Assembly (NCBI RefSeq): GCF_014269225.2
Contig: NZ_CP077097.1
Coordinates: 2,739,001-2,803,000, forward strand
Source of the DNA: Pseudomonas anuradhapurensis
GTDB taxonomy: Bacteria > Pseudomonadota > Gammaproteobacteria > Pseudomonadales > Pseudomonadaceae
DNA length: 64,000 nt
Reading direction: 5' to 3'
Within the stretch, counting starts at the first letter, position 1, and the number at the start of each line of letters is the position of its first letter. A program made the position numbers and the translations under genes. Below the pieces are notes generated by a model. That model did no database searches and was not told where the DNA came from. It was given only the letters and a program-made list of their open reading frames with translations. Below are positions 8,150-17,948 of the stretch, one piece after another.

Positions 8150-11100
8150 ATGAAGCGCCTGCTGGCAAGCGCCCTTCTGGTCAGCGCCCTGGCCAGTTCC
8201 AGTGCGCTGCTGGCCGACAGCGAGCCCCGCCAGTTGCTGGCCCGCTCGGTCAGCGCCGCCGCACCACTGGCGCTCTCCAGCGACGACCGGCAATGGTTGC
8301 AGCAACGCCAGCGCCTGCTGCTGGGCAGTTCGCGGCCCGACTATCCACCGCTGGAAATCAATGTCAGCCAACGTGACTATGAAGGCCTCAGCGCCGATTA
8401 TGCAGGCATCATTGGCGAACAGCTGGGTGTCGATATCGAAGTGCGCCGTTTCGACAGCCGCCACGAAGCCATCGCTGCACTGCGCGATGGCCGTATCGAC
8501 CTGTTGGGCAGTTCCAACGCATTCGAGGCAGCCGATGCCCAGCTCAGCCTGAGCGCCCCCTACGCTGATGACCTGCCGGTAATCGTCACCCGCGAGGGGC
8601 AGCGCTTGAAGAGCGGCTCCGATCTCGCTGGCCTGCGCCTGGCCATGGTCGACCACTACCTGCCCGCCAGCAGTGTCCGGGCCCTGTACCCCAAGGCGCA
8701 ATTGAGCCTGTATCGCTCCACCCTCGCGGGCCTGGCTGCCGTGGAACTGGGTGAGGCCGATGCCTACCTCGGCGATGCCATCAGTACCGATTTCACGATT
8801 GGCAAGAGCTACCAGGGCCTGTTGAAGATCGACCACTTCTGTCAGGTCGCGCCCGGGGCGTTTGCCTTCGCCCTGGCCAACGACAACCCACGCCTGCATC
8901 GGCTGGTCGACGAGGCGCTGGCGCGCATCAGCGAAAGCGAGCGCCTGAACATCCTGCGCCGTTGGAGCAGCGGCAATACCAGCCTGCTGCTGCAACGCCA
9001 CCTCGCCGCCCTCACCGACGAAGAGGAGGCCTGGATCGCCGCCAACCCCAATGTCAGTGTACTGGTCAATACCTCGCTGGCACCACTGACCTTCAACGAT
9101 ACCCAAAATCACCCCAGCGGCATCACCCTCGATTTGCTCAAGCAGATATCGCTGCGCACGGGGCTGCGCTTCAAGCCGGTCGAAAGCCCTTCGGCGCACG
9201 CAATGATCGAACGCCTGATGCACGGCGATGCACAGATGATCGGTGCCCTGGGTTACGGTGCGGACCGTTCGAAACAACTGCGCTATACCCGCCCCTACCT
9301 GGTCAGCCCGCGGGTATTGGTCACCCGCAACAAACCCGCTTCACCCACCCAGGCCAACACGCTGCAGGGCCAGCGCATTGCCTTGGTCCGCGGCTCGCCG
9401 CAACGGGCCATGTTGCAGCGGCGCTACCCCCAGGCCACGCTGGTCGAAGTGGATAACCCGCTCGGCCTGATGGAAGCCGTGGCCAACGGTGACGCCGACG
9501 TCGCCCTGAGCAGCCATATCAATGCCGCCTACTACATCAGCCATGTGTTCAAGGACCGCTTGCGCATCGCCAGTGTGCTCGACGACGACCCAGCCGTCGC
9601 GGCCTTTGCCGTGGCCGCAGACCAGCCGCAGCTGCAGGCGATCCTCGACAAGGCCCTGCTAAGCATCCCCCCGGACGAGCTGGACCAGCTGATCAACCGC
9701 TGGCGCACCAGTACTCTGGTCAGCGACAGCCCCTGGCGCGACTACCGCACCCTGGCCCTGCAGGTACTGGTGCTGTCGGCCTTGCTGCTGGCCGGGGTGG
9801 TGTTCTGGAACAGCTACCTGCGCAAACTGATCAACCAGCGCACCGAGGCCCAGCATGCCCTGCAAGCGCAGTTGGCACTCAGCCGAGGCCTGCTGGAGCA
9901 ACTGCGTCAGGCCAAGGACGACGCCGAACAGGCAAGCCAGACCAAAAGTACCTTCCTGGCCACCATGAGCCATGAAATCCGTACCCCGATGAATGCGGTG
10001 ATCGGTTTGCTCGAGTTGGCCCTGGAGGACAGCCGCAGCGGCCACTGCGACACCCAGACACTGCAGACCGCGCACGATTCGGCCATCGGCTTGCTTGAGC
10101 TGATTGGCGATATTCTCGACATCTCACGTATCGAATCCGGGCACATCACGCTGCAGCCTGTGCCCACCAACCTGGTCGAGCTGATACGGGCCTGTGTACG
10201 GGTGTTCGAAGGCAATGCGCGGGCCAAAGGTCTGCATCTGCACAGCGAACTGCCTGCTGCGCCGCTCTGGGTCCTGGCTGATCCGCTGCGCCTCAAGCAG
10301 GTGTTGTCCAACCTGATCAGCAACGCCATCAAGTTCACCGACCGCGGCGAGGTCCAGGCCAGCCTGCTGCTCTTGGCCTGCGACAGCGACCAACTGACGG
10401 TGGAACTGACGGTGCGCGACACCGGCATCGGCATCAGCCCTGCCGACCAAGCCCGGCTGTTCAATGCCTTCGTCCAGGCCGACGGCCCCCGGGCCCGTCA
10501 GGGCGCGGGCCTGGGCCTGGTCATCAGCCGCACCTTGGTCGAGTTGATGGGCGGTAGCTTGAGCTTGCAGAGCGTCGAAGGTGTGGGCACCAAGGTGCAG
10601 GTCAAGCTGCAACTGCCCGCCGGTGCAGCACCGATCCAGGCCGAACAGCAAGCTCCGCCACTGGAAAGCAGCAGCGGCCCGCTGAACATACTGGTGGTCG
10701 ACGACTACCCCGCCAACCTGCTGTTGCTGGAGCGCCAGTTGCACAGCCTGGGGCACAGCGTGACATTGGCCGAAAACGGCGAAATCGCGTTGGCACGTTG
10801 GCAAGCCGCGCACTTCGACCTGGTGATTACCGATTGCAGCATGCCGGTCATGGACGGCCACCAGTTGACCCGCCGTATCCGCAGCCTCGAGGGCGAGCGC
10901 GGCCTGGCACCTTGCCGGATTCTCGGCGTGACCGCCAACGCCCAGGCAGAGGAGCGCGCCCGCTGCCTGGCCAGCGGCATGGACGAATGCCTGTTCAAAC
11001 CGATCGGCCTGCGTACGCTCAAGACCCATTTACCCCAGGCCCAGCCCGGGCAACAGCCGCCGGCAAGCCCCGTCAGCGGGTTCGACCTGGGCGAGCTGCG

Positions 11101-11419
11101 CCACCTGACCCAGGACGATGAACAACTGACGCGGCATTTGCTGGAACAGCTGTCGCAAAGTGTCAGCGAAGACCTGGCCGCGTTGCGCGCACTGGCCGCA
11201 GACGCTCCCGCCGAGGCTGTGCGCGCCCTGGCCCACCGGATCAAGGGCGGCGCGAAGATGCTCAGGATGCGCACACTGGTCAAAGCCTGCGAAGCCATCG
11301 AACAGGCCCACGACCAGGGCCTGCCAACGGCGGAACTACGCCTGCACCTGGAACACAGCTTGCAGGCCCTGCAAGGCGAACTGGGCGATGCGCTCAGTGC
11401 AATTGCAGCGTCGAACTGA
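8150..11419 (+). CDS. BvgS-like unorthodox sensor kinase
   Basis: A 1089-residue four-step phosphorelay kinase. Order: signal peptide or first membrane segment (1-22), two periplasmic solute-binding Venus-flytrap domains (about 45-285 and 290-525), membrane segment (about 535-558), HisKA with H608 in [11 protein letters not shown], HATPase with the N-box [10 protein letters not shown], a receiver with D895 in [12 protein letters not shown], and an HPt domain with H1029 in ALAHRIKGG. Unlike Bordetella BvgS, I see no PAS domain between the membrane and HisKA; a short coiled coil fills the gap. Phosphate should pass to the regulator at 7522. The ligand is unknown. The 3' end overlaps the convergent gene by 26 bp. 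Confidence 0.92.
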   Translation: MKRLLASALLVSALASSSALLADSEPRQLLARSVSAAAPLALSSDDRQWLQQRQRLLLGSSRPDYPPLEINVSQRDYEGLSADYAGIIGEQLGVDIEVRRFDSRHEAIAALRDGRIDLLGSSNAFEAADAQLSLSAPYADDLPVIVTREGQRLKSGSDLAGLRLAMVDHYLPASSVRALYPKAQLSLYRSTLAGLAAVELGEADAYLGDAISTDFTIGKSYQGLLKIDHFCQVAPGAFAFALANDNPRLHRLVDEALARISESERLNILRRWSSGNTSLLLQRHLAALTDEEEAWIAANPNVSVLVNTSLAPLTFNDTQNHPSGITLDLLKQISLRTGLRFKPVESPSAHAMIERLMHGDAQMIGALGYGADRSKQLRYTRPYLVSPRVLVTRNKPASPTQANTLQGQRIALVRGSPQRAMLQRRYPQATLVEVDNPLGLMEAVANGDADVALSSHINAAYYISHVFKDRLRIASVLDDDPAVAAFAVAADQPQLQAILDKALLSIPPDELDQLINRWRTSTLVSDSPWRDYRTLALQVLVLSALLLAGVVFWNSYLRKLINQRTEAQHALQAQLALSRGLLEQLRQAKDDAEQASQTKSTFLATMSHEIRTPMNAVIGLLELALEDSRSGHCDTQTLQTAHDSAIGLLELIGDILDISRIESGHITLQPVPTNLVELIRACVRVFEGNARAKGLHLHSELPAAPLWVLADPLRLKQVLSNLISNAIKFTDRGEVQASLLLLACDSDQLTVELTVRDTGIGISPADQARLFNAFVQADGPRARQGAGLGLVISRTLVELMGGSLSLQSVEGVGTKVQVKLQLPAGAAPIQAEQQAPPLESSSGPLNILVVDDYPANLLLLERQLHSLGHSVTLAENGEIALARWQAAHFDLVITDCSMPVMDGHQLTRRIRSLEGERGLAPCRILGVTANAQAEERARCLASGMDECLFKPIGLRTLKTHLPQAQPGQQPPASPVSGFDLGELRHLTQDDEQLTRHLLEQLSQSVSEDLAALRALAADAPAEAVRALAHRIKGGAKMLRMRTLVKACEAIEQAHDQGLPTAELRLHLEHSLQALQGELGDALSAIAASN

Positions 11420-12713
11420 TCTGGCTGATGGCATCCACCACGTGCCGGGAGCCCTGCTGAATTTCCATGATCACCGTGCCGGCCTCGTTGGCCAGGGCCA
11501 CGCCATGCCCGGTGCGGGTCAGGCTGGACTGCATACTGGCCACGGCCAACAATGACAGGTCATGGTTCTGCCGCACCACATCGACAATGTCCAGGGTGGC
11601 CTTGCTGGTCCGCGCCGCCAGGCTGCGCACTTCATCGGCTACCACGGCGAAACCGCGCCCGTGCTCGCCGGCGCGGGCCGCCTCGATCGCCGCATTCAAC
11701 GCCAGCAGGTTGGTCTGGTCGGCAATCCCGCGGATGGTCAGCACGATCTGGCCGATCACATCCGACTGTTTGCTCACCGCGTCGATGCTGCGAGCGGCGT
11801 CGTTGAGCTCCTGGGAAATCTGTTCAATCACCTGCACGGCTTGCTGCACCACCTGGGTGCCCTTGCGTGCGCAGGCATCGGTCTGCACCGAGCTGGCATG
11901 GGCGGCATCGGCAGCGCTTTGCTGGGTACTGACCTGGCGGGTGATGTCGCGGGCGAACTTGACGACCTTGTACAAGCGGCCCTTGCTGTCGAAGATCGGG
12001 TTGTAGGAAGCCTCCAGATAGACCGTCCGGCCGTGCTTGTCGACGCGCTCGAAGCGGTGCGAATGGTATTCGCCGCGGTTGAGCGACGCCCAGAACTCGC
12101 GGTAGCCGGCCGACTCGCGCTCCTGCGCCAGGCAGAACAGCCCGTGATGGCGGCCGACCACCTCTTCCAGGCGATAGCCCATGGTGTCGAGAAAGTTCTG
12201 GTTGGCCGTGATCACCCGGCCTTGCGGGGTGAACTCGATCACCGCCATCGACCGGCTGATAGCCTTGAGCAAGCTTTCGCTTTCGTGTTCCTCGACCACC
12301 CGCTGGCTGATATCGGCCGCGACCTTGATCACGCTGCTGACCTGCTGCTGCTCGTCCAGTACTGGCATGTAGCTGGCCTCCAGCCAGACCTCGCGGCCCG
12401 CCTTGTCGATGCGCTCGAAGGTACCGCTGATGGCTTTGCCCTGCCCCAGTTCACGCCACAATTGCTGGTATTCAGCGCTTTTTGCGTAGTCAGGATCGCA
12501 GAACAGCCGGTGGTGCTTGCCACGCAATTCGTCGGCGCTGTAGCCCATGGCCTGAGAGAAACGCTCGTTGGCGTCGAGGATGGTGCCGTCGGGAGCGAAT
12601 TCGATCATGGCCATGGCGCGGCTGATTGCCGCCAGCTTGGCCTGCAAACCGGCCAACGCCTTATGGCTGCGCTGGATCTCGACCAGATCGGATTGGCGAT
12701 GAAAATCGAACAT
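11394..12713 (-). CDS. BdlA-like PAS-PAS-methyl-accepting protein (soluble)
   Basis: A 439-residue protein with two PAS domains in series (about 35-145 and 155-265), each opening with the near-identical AISRxMAxIEF, followed by a short chemoreceptor signalling domain whose hairpin tip reads [21 protein letters not shown]. There is no membrane segment. This layout matches BdlA of P. aeruginosa, a c-di-GMP-linked regulator of biofilm dispersion, rather than membrane-bound Aer. The PAS domains may bind heme or flavin. AGGAGG before the ATG at 12713 fixes the start; a longer frame to 12824 lacks support. It converges on and overlaps the sensor kinase gene by 26 bp. Confidence 0.82.
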   Translation of the reverse strand: MFDFHRQSDLVEIQRSHKALAGLQAKLAAISRAMAMIEFAPDGTILDANERFSQAMGYSADELRGKHHRLFCDPDYAKSAEYQQLWRELGQGKAISGTFERIDKAGREVWLEASYMPVLDEQQQVSSVIKVAADISQRVVEEHESESLLKAISRSMAVIEFTPQGRVITANQNFLDTMGYRLEEVVGRHHGLFCLAQERESAGYREFWASLNRGEYHSHRFERVDKHGRTVYLEASYNPIFDSKGRLYKVVKFARDITRQVSTQQSAADAAHASSVQTDACARKGTQVVQQAVQVIEQISQELNDAARSIDAVSKQSDVIGQIVLTIRGIADQTNLLALNAAIEAARAGEHGRGFAVVADEVRSLAARTSKATLDIVDVVRQNHDLSLLAVASMQSSLTRTGHGVALANEAGTVIMEIQQGSRHVVDAISQISSTLQLH

Positions 12714-12839
12714 GGCGACGGCCTCCTGTATGCGCGGTGTCCTGAGCATAGATCGCCGTCGGGGCCATGCAAGCACAGTGCTATCAGCGCGTACACGCAA
12801 CAGGCGCGTTACCGAACGCAGCACTTAGCCAGAGGCGAA

Positions 12840-13859
12840 TCAGGAACTTTCCCGCACCATCAGTTCGAAGCCAAGGTCCTGCTGGGCGTTCGCCACCCGC
12901 TTGCCATCCAGCAACGCCAGCAGCGCCTGTGCCGCACCACGCCCCACGGCGGCCCTGGGCGTGCGAATCGAGGTCAGCCGCGGCACCATGTGCGCCGAAG
13001 CCGGCAGGTCGTTGAAACCGACCATCGCCACCTGCCGCGGCACTTCCACCCCCTGGCGCAACGCCTGCAGCACCGCGCCTTGGGCCAGGTCGTCGTTGCA
13101 GAAGAAGATGCCGTCGACATCCGGCGCCTGTTGCAGCAATTGGCTGAACAGCGCGCTACCGAGGGCGATGGAAGACGGTTCCGGCGCCAGCACTTCCAGC
13201 TCGGCCGCCTGCAAGCCGGCCTCGGCCAGCGCCTGGCGGAAGCCTTCGGCGCGCTGCATCACCCGTGGGTCGAGCTGCGCAGCAATGAACGCCAGGCGCT
13301 TGCGCCCGCGTTCGATCAAATGGCGCGCCGCAGCGCGGCCGGCCTGCTGCTGGGAAAAACCGACCGACAATGCCCCGGCATCGCCGTTCAGTTCCATCAT
13401 GTGCACACAAGGCACACCACTGGCCGCCAGCATTTGCCGCGACGCCTCGCTGCGCTCGAAACCGGTCAGCAGCATGCCGCAAGGCTGGTAGGCCAGGTAA
13501 TTGCGGATCAGGTTTTCTTCCTCGGCCACATCATAGTGGTAGTTGCCGATCAGTACCTCCAAGCCACGCGGGCGCATGACATCGTGGATGGCTTCCAGGG
13601 TGTCGATGAACAGCTGGTTGGACAACGACGGGATCAACACCACCACCGACTGGCTGCGGGCCGAGGCCAGGGCACGGGCTGCCGGGTTCGCCACATAGCC
13701 CAGGCTCGCCGCTGCGGCAAGGACCTTCTCCACCAGCTCCGGGGCAACCGTGCTGACGCCACGCAGGGCGCGCGATGCAGTAATCGGGGAAACCCCGGAA
13801 TGTCTGGCAACTTCAGCCAGGGTAGGACGACCTGTGGTACGAGAGCCGGTGCGGGACAT
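12840..13859 (-). CDS. gntR: GntR gluconate repressor (LacI family)
   Basis: A 339-residue LacI-type repressor. The helix-turn-helix is at the N-terminus (TLAEVARHSGVSPITASRALRG, about 13-34), followed by a periplasmic-binding-protein-like effector domain. Divergent gluconokinase and gluconate permease genes identify it as the gluconate repressor; free gluconate or 6-phosphogluconate would be the inducer. A likely operator lies about 42 bp upstream of its own start, which suggests autoregulation. Confidence 0.92.
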   Translation of the reverse strand: MSRTGSRTTGRPTLAEVARHSGVSPITASRALRGVSTVAPELVEKVLAAAASLGYVANPAARALASARSQSVVVLIPSLSNQLFIDTLEAIHDVMRPRGLEVLIGNYHYDVAEEENLIRNYLAYQPCGMLLTGFERSEASRQMLAASGVPCVHMMELNGDAGALSVGFSQQQAGRAAARHLIERGRKRLAFIAAQLDPRVMQRAEGFRQALAEAGLQAAELEVLAPEPSSIALGSALFSQLLQQAPDVDGIFFCNDDLAQGAVLQALRQGVEVPRQVAMVGFNDLPASAHMVPRLTSIRTPRAAVGRGAAQALLALLDGKRVANAQQDLGFELMVRESS

Positions 13860-13900
13860 GAATGTTGTAATTTTACTACTTGCAAGGAAGGGGAACGGCC

Positions 13901-13917
13901 ACTAAGGTAGCGCTGTC
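13901..13917 (+). promoter_or_regulatory. GntR operator 1 (gntR side)
   Basis: ACTAAGGTAGCGCTGTC fits AC-N-AAG-N-TAGCGCT, the operator pattern I recall for P. aeruginosa GntR. It lies 42 bp upstream of the gntR start in the divergent gap. The core GGTAGCGCTGTCT recurs at two other places in this block. Confidence 0.7.
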
Positions 13918-14032
13918 TCAGGATGCAGGCAATGTAATCTTTGGTCGCAGCCATCATCGGCTCGCCGCCGGGCGTCCATACTGCGTAAGGACAAGATCAA
14001 TAACACCGGGGAGGTGTCTGTTCGTCGACGAC

Positions 14033-14048
14033 GAGACAGCGCTATCTC
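14033..14048 (-). promoter_or_regulatory. GntR operator 2 (before gluconokinase)
   Basis: GAGACAGCGCTATCTC is nearly its own reverse complement (14 of 16 positions) and contains the inverted core AGCGCT. It sits 17 bp before the gluconokinase start and about 7 bp upstream of the ribosome binding site, so a bound repressor would block the transcript start or early elongation. Confidence 0.7.
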
Positions 14049-14065
14049 ACCCGCAGGAGGTACTG

Positions 14066-14605
14066 ATGAATTCTCCCCTGTCTGCCATCGTGGTGATGGG
14101 CGTGGCCGGTTGCGGCAAAAGCTGCATCGGTGCTGCCATCGCCGCCCGAAGCGGTGGCCGCCTGATCGAAGGCGACGCTTTCCACCCTGCCGAAAATATC
14201 CGCAAGATGAGCGCTGGCATTCCCCTGGACGACAGCGACCGTGCCGGCTGGCTGGTGCGCCTCGGCCAGGAACTGCAGGCGACCACCCAGGCGGGCGAGC
14301 GGCCGATCCTGACCTGCTCGGCGCTCAAGCGCCGCTACCGCGAAACCCTGCGCCAGGCCATGCCCGGGCTGGTGTTCGTGTTCCTTGAACTGTCGCCCGC
14401 CGAGGCGGAAAAACGCGTGCTGGCTCGCCCTGGGCATTTCATGCCGGCAAGCCTCATTGACAGCCAATTCGCCGCCCTCGAATCACCCCGCGGCGAACCC
14501 CTGACCCTGGCACTTGACGCTACCCAGCCGGTCGATGCGCTTGCAGAGGCGGTGGACAGCTGGCTAAAGCAGCGCGGTGAGCGGAGCCTGGCACAAACCG
14601 CCTGA
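14066..14605 (+). CDS. gnuK: Gluconokinase
   Basis: A 179-residue kinase with a P-loop GVAGCGKS at 12-19 and the gluconokinase segment EGDAFHPAENIRKMSAGIPLDDSDR, which is the substrate-side signature of the thermoresistant GntK family. It makes 6-phosphogluconate for the Entner-Doudoroff pathway. The start has AGGAGG 5 nt upstream. A longer open frame from 13880 runs through the operator region and is not real. It is followed 106 bp later by the permease. Confidence 0.95.
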   Translation: MNSPLSAIVVMGVAGCGKSCIGAAIAARSGGRLIEGDAFHPAENIRKMSAGIPLDDSDRAGWLVRLGQELQATTQAGERPILTCSALKRRYRETLRQAMPGLVFVFLELSPAEAEKRVLARPGHFMPASLIDSQFAALESPRGEPLTLALDATQPVDALAEAVDSWLKQRGERSLAQTA

Positions 14606-14627
14606 CGGCGGCTTCATCGGCCTGGCA

Positions 14628-14641
14628 AAGACAGCGCTACC
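14628..14641 (-). promoter_or_regulatory. GntR operator 3 (between gluconokinase and permease)
   Basis: AAGACAGCGCTACC, read on the minus strand as GGTAGCGCTGTCTT, matches operator 1 over 13 of 14 bases. It lies 23 bp after the gluconokinase stop and about 70 bp before the permease start. This suggests the permease has its own GntR-controlled promoter as well as any read-through. Confidence 0.65.
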
Positions 14642-14711
14642 CGACCCGTACCTGCGGGCAAAGTTTCAAAAATCTACGCCAAAACAACGATAATACCGAG
14701 GCCTTCAAACC

Positions 14712-16064
14712 ATGTTCGGACTGGCTACTGATACCTTCCTGCTGCTCGACGCGCTGGTCACCATCGTCGGGCTGATCCTGCTGATCACCCACTTCAAAGT
14801 CCACCCCTTCGTCGCCCTGACCCTCGCGGCCGGCTTCCTTGGCCTGACCTCCGGCATGCCGGTGGCCAAGGTGATGAAATCGTTCCAGGACGGTTTTGGT
14901 GGCGTGCTGGGCTTCGTCGGCATCGTGCTCGCCCTGGGCACCATGCTTGGCAAGCTGATGGCCGACTCCGGCGGCGCCGACCAGATCGCGCAAACGCTGA
15001 TTCGCGCCTTCGGCAAGAAGAACGTGCACTGGGCCATGATGTTCGCCGCCTTCCTGGTGGGCATCCCGCTGTTCTTCGAGATCGGCTTCGTGCTGCTGAT
15101 CCCGCTGGTATTCATCGTTGCCCGGCGCTCTGGGGTGTCGCTGATCAAGATCGGCATTCCGCTGCTGGCCGGCCTGTCGGTGGTGCACGGCCTGGTCCCG
15201 CCGCACCCGGGCCCGCTGCTGGCCATCGGCATCTTCCATGCCGACATCGGCAAGACCATCTTCTATGGCCTGATCGTGGCCCTGCCGACCGCCATCATCG
15301 CCGGCCCGCTGTTCGGTAACTTCATCTCCCGCTACATCCCGGGCAGCCCGTCGCAGGAGCTGATGGACCAGATCGCCAAGGAGTCCGACCAGGGCAACCT
15401 GCCGAGCTTCACCATCACCCTGGTCACCGTGCTGCTGCCAGTGGTGCTGATGCTGCTGAAGACCTTCGCCGACGTGGTGCTGCCCGCCGAGCACATCGTG
15501 CGCCAGTGGATGGACCTGATCGGTCACCCCATCACCGCCCTGCTCGCAGCCCTGCTGCTGGCCTTCTATACCTTCGGCGCGGCCCGTGGCTTCAACCGTC
15601 AGCAGATCATGAAGATGCTCGACCAGAGCCTGGCACCGACCGCCGCGATCGTGCTGATCGTCGGTGCCGGGGGTGGTTTCAAGCAGATGCTGGTCGATAC
15701 CGGCGTGGGCAACGTGATCGGGCAGATGGCCGTGCAGGCCGAGATTTCGCCGATCCTGCTGGCCTGGCTGGTGGCTGCGGTAATCCGCATCGCCACGGGT
15801 TCTGCCACGGTCGCCACCATCACTGGCGCCGGTATCGTTGCGCCAGTAATCGACCTGGTGCCAGGGGTGAACCGTGAGTTGCTGGTGCTGGCCACCGGTG
15901 CCGGCTCGCTGATCCTGTCGCATGTCAATGACGCCGGCTTCTGGCTGGTGAAGCAGTACTTCAACATGACCGTGGCGGAAACCTTCAAGACCTGGAGCAT
16001 GATGGAGACCATCCTGTCGATCGTCGGCATCATCTTCATCCTGTTGCTGTCACTGGTGGTGTAA
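14712..16064 (+). CDS. gntT: Gluconate permease (GntP family)
   Basis: A 450-residue inner-membrane gluconate:H+ symporter with about 12 to 14 hydrophobic segments. Family features include VHGLVPPHPGPLLAIGIF (about 158-175) and the C-terminal HVNDAGFWLVKQYF. It imports gluconate produced in the periplasm by glucose dehydrogenase, feeding the kinase upstream. A GAGG lies about 10 nt before the ATG. Confidence 0.95.
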   Translation: MFGLATDTFLLLDALVTIVGLILLITHFKVHPFVALTLAAGFLGLTSGMPVAKVMKSFQDGFGGVLGFVGIVLALGTMLGKLMADSGGADQIAQTLIRAFGKKNVHWAMMFAAFLVGIPLFFEIGFVLLIPLVFIVARRSGVSLIKIGIPLLAGLSVVHGLVPPHPGPLLAIGIFHADIGKTIFYGLIVALPTAIIAGPLFGNFISRYIPGSPSQELMDQIAKESDQGNLPSFTITLVTVLLPVVLMLLKTFADVVLPAEHIVRQWMDLIGHPITALLAALLLAFYTFGAARGFNRQQIMKMLDQSLAPTAAIVLIVGAGGGFKQMLVDTGVGNVIGQMAVQAEISPILLAWLVAAVIRIATGSATVATITGAGIVAPVIDLVPGVNRELLVLATGAGSLILSHVNDAGFWLVKQYFNMTVAETFKTWSMMETILSIVGIIFILLLSLVV

Positions 16065-16094
16065 CCGTTGATCGGGGTAATGGCACCCTGACGT

Positions 16095-16133
16095 TTCGGG
16101 TAGGGCCGAAAGGAAGTATCAGCCCTACCCGAA
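16095..16133 (+). terminator. Hairpin after gntT, terminator-like without U-tract
   Basis: A perfect 12-bp stem (TTCGGGTAGGGC at 16095-16106 with GCCCTACCCGAA at 16122-16133) and a 15-nt loop lie 30 bp after the gntT stop. No run of T follows. It ends only 4 nt before the AAGGAG of the next gene, so it may end gntT transcripts, protect the 3' end, or shape translation of the small gene. Confidence 0.5.
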
Positions 16134-16148
16134 GCAAAGGAGCCTGCC

Positions 16149-16442
16149 ATGCACCGTCCAAGCATCCTGCTGATCGCCCTGCTCGCTACGCCGGTGGCCC
16201 TGGCGGCCGGTACCGGCCCCACCTACCCCGATGACCCGCACAACCCGGCCCCGAAACCGGGCGTGGACAGCACCCTCAACCCGATCGAGAAGCCCATGCC
16301 ACGGGACACCGACCCGCGCATCAAGGGCAACGACCCCGACAGCCCGCCGGCGAAGCAGAACGACAACCGCGACTTGCCGGGAATGGATGGCAGTGGCTCG
16401 GAAGGCACCGGGCGCCAGGGCACCGGCGACAGTCAGCGTTGA
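16149..16442 (+). CDS. Small secreted proline- and aspartate-rich protein
   Basis: A 97-residue product with a clear signal peptide (SILLIALLATPVALAAG, cleavage near residue 20) and a mature part made of Pro, Asp, Asn, Lys and Gly with almost no hydrophobic residues, so it is probably disordered in the periplasm. AAGGAG precedes the ATG. No family is recognised. It could be carried on the gntT transcript, but the 12-bp hairpin between them argues for partial separation. Confidence 0.75.
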   Translation: MHRPSILLIALLATPVALAAGTGPTYPDDPHNPAPKPGVDSTLNPIEKPMPRDTDPRIKGNDPDSPPAKQNDNRDLPGMDGSGSEGTGRQGTGDSQR

Positions 16443-16595
16443 CGCGCCGATTTGCCGGCTGCCTCAGGTTGCAGTGGCCGCGCTGAACCCGGCTAATGCA
16501 CCCAGGCGCCGGCGCCCTGCCTGCACGCAGCAGGGCGCCCTGGCACGCGGCCTGGCAGCCGCGCCATGGCCGCCGTCGATGAATCGTCCGCAGAT

Positions 16596-16619
16596 ATCAT
16601 TCAGCGTGATAATAACCTT
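16596..16619 (+). promoter_or_regulatory. Candidate MexT binding site upstream of mexE
   Basis: ATCATTCAGCGTGAT (16596-16610) fits the LysR-type pattern ATC-N9-GAT reported for MexT, and the following AATAACC partly fits the extended motif. It lies about 85 bp before the mexE start. No mexT gene is in this window, so the regulator would act from elsewhere. The gap 16443-16694 also holds a GC-rich stem (GGCGCCCTGC at 16511 with GCAGGGCGCC at 16530) without a U-tract. Confidence 0.5.
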
Positions 16620-16694
16620 CGTCTCGTTCGATTCGTGCCTCGCGCGCAAGACACTCACACTCCGCCCACTACTAATACATTGGCGGAGTTCTCC

Positions 16695-17936
16695 ATGGAA
16701 CAATCACTCAAACCCTTGCGCTTTCCCCTCGCTGCCCTGGCAGTGGTGGTGATCAGCGCTTGCGGCCGAACCCCCGACGCTGTGCAGGCTCCCACCGCGC
16801 CGAAGGTCAGTGTGGCCAAGGTAATCGAGCAACCGATCAACGAATGGGACGAGTTCACCGGCCGCCTCGAGGCCCCGGAAACCGTCGAAGTACGCCCACG
16901 GGTGTCCGGCCAGATCGACCTGGTGGCATTCACCGAAGGCGCCCAGGTCAAGAAAGGCGACCTGCTGTTCCAGATTGACCCACGCCCGTTCCAGGCCGAG
17001 GTCCGCCGCCTCGAAGCGCAACTGCAGCAGGCCAAGGCCACTGCCATCCGCAGTGCCAACGAAGCGCGCCGCGGCGAGCGCCTGCGGGACAGCAACGCCA
17101 TCTCCGCGGAGCTTGCCGAATCGCGCAGCAGCGCCGCCGCCGAAGCCCGCGCCGGGGTTGATGCGATCCAGGCCCAGCTTGACCTGGCACGCCTCAACCT
17201 CAGCTTCACCCGCGTCACCGCGCCCATCAGCGGCCGGGTCAGCCGTGCCCAGTTCACTGCCGGCAACATCGTCACTGCCGATGTCACCCCGCTGACCAGC
17301 GTGGTGTCTACCGACAAGGTCTACGCCTACTTCGACGCCGACGAGCGCGTGTACCTCAAGTACACCCAGCTGGCCCGCGAAGGCCAGCGTGGCCAGAGCA
17401 CGCCGGTGTACCTGGGCCTGACCAACGAAACCGGTAACCCGCATCTGGGCCAGATGAACTTCGTCGACAACCAGGTCAACCCGCGCACCGGCACCATCCG
17501 TGGTCGCGCAGTGTTCGACAACAGCGACGGCCAGTTCACCCCGGGCCTGTACGCGCGCCTGAAGCTCGTCGGCAGCGCCCAGTACCAAGCCGTGCTGATC
17601 AATGACGAAGCCGTGGGCACCGACCTTGGCAAGAAGTTCGTGCTGGTGATGGACAAGGACAACAAGGCCGCCTACCGCGCCGTGGAGCTGGGGCCGAAGC
17701 TGGAAGGCCTGCGCATCGTGCGCAGCGGCCTGGGCAAGGACGACCGTATCGTGGTCAAGGGCCTGCAGCGCGTCCGCCCAGGTTCGCCGGTCACCCCGGA
17801 AGAGACCCCGATGGCCAGCGAACAGACCCTCGCCGCCCTCGCCCAGCAGCGCCAGGCGCTGGAGGCCAGCAACCCGACGCCGAAGGTGGCGGGCAACAAC
17901 GTGAAAGTCGCCAGCGCCCCGGCGCCACGCGGTTAA
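16695..17936 (+). CDS. mexE: MexE efflux periplasmic adaptor (MFP)
   Basis: A 413-residue membrane-fusion lipoprotein with the lipobox around Cys23 (VVISAC). The lipoyl half-motif RPRVSGQIDLVAFTEGAQV, a coiled-coil hairpin (about 100-170) rich in Ala, Arg and Glu, and TRVTAPISGRVSRA are all present. It bridges the RND pump and the outer-membrane channel. The start at 16695 has GGAG 6 nt upstream. The pump is 12 bp downstream; MexEF-OprN exports chloramphenicol, fluoroquinolones, trimethoprim and quinolone-signal precursors in P. aeruginosa. Confidence 0.92.
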   Translation: MEQSLKPLRFPLAALAVVVISACGRTPDAVQAPTAPKVSVAKVIEQPINEWDEFTGRLEAPETVEVRPRVSGQIDLVAFTEGAQVKKGDLLFQIDPRPFQAEVRRLEAQLQQAKATAIRSANEARRGERLRDSNAISAELAESRSSAAAEARAGVDAIQAQLDLARLNLSFTRVTAPISGRVSRAQFTAGNIVTADVTPLTSVVSTDKVYAYFDADERVYLKYTQLAREGQRGQSTPVYLGLTNETGNPHLGQMNFVDNQVNPRTGTIRGRAVFDNSDGQFTPGLYARLKLVGSAQYQAVLINDEAVGTDLGKKFVLVMDKDNKAAYRAVELGPKLEGLRIVRSGLGKDDRIVVKGLQRVRPGSPVTPEETPMASEQTLAALAQQRQALEASNPTPKVAGNNVKVASAPAPRG

Positions 17937-17948
17937 GGGACCACACCG

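Noticed and set aside
11394..12713. Calling the PAS-PAS-MCP protein an Aer aerotaxis receptor
   Set aside because: Aer has one PAS domain, a membrane anchor and a HAMP domain; this protein has two PAS domains and no membrane segment, which fits BdlA better.
11562..13910. A 782-codon plus-strand frame across the BdlA-like gene and gntR
   Set aside because: It is antisense to two well-supported genes, spans their gap, and has low-complexity His/Arg/Gln composition.
14637..15923. A 428-codon minus-strand frame opposite the gluconate permease
   Set aside because: Composition is dominated by Gln, His, Asp and Gly, as expected for the antisense of hydrophobic codons.
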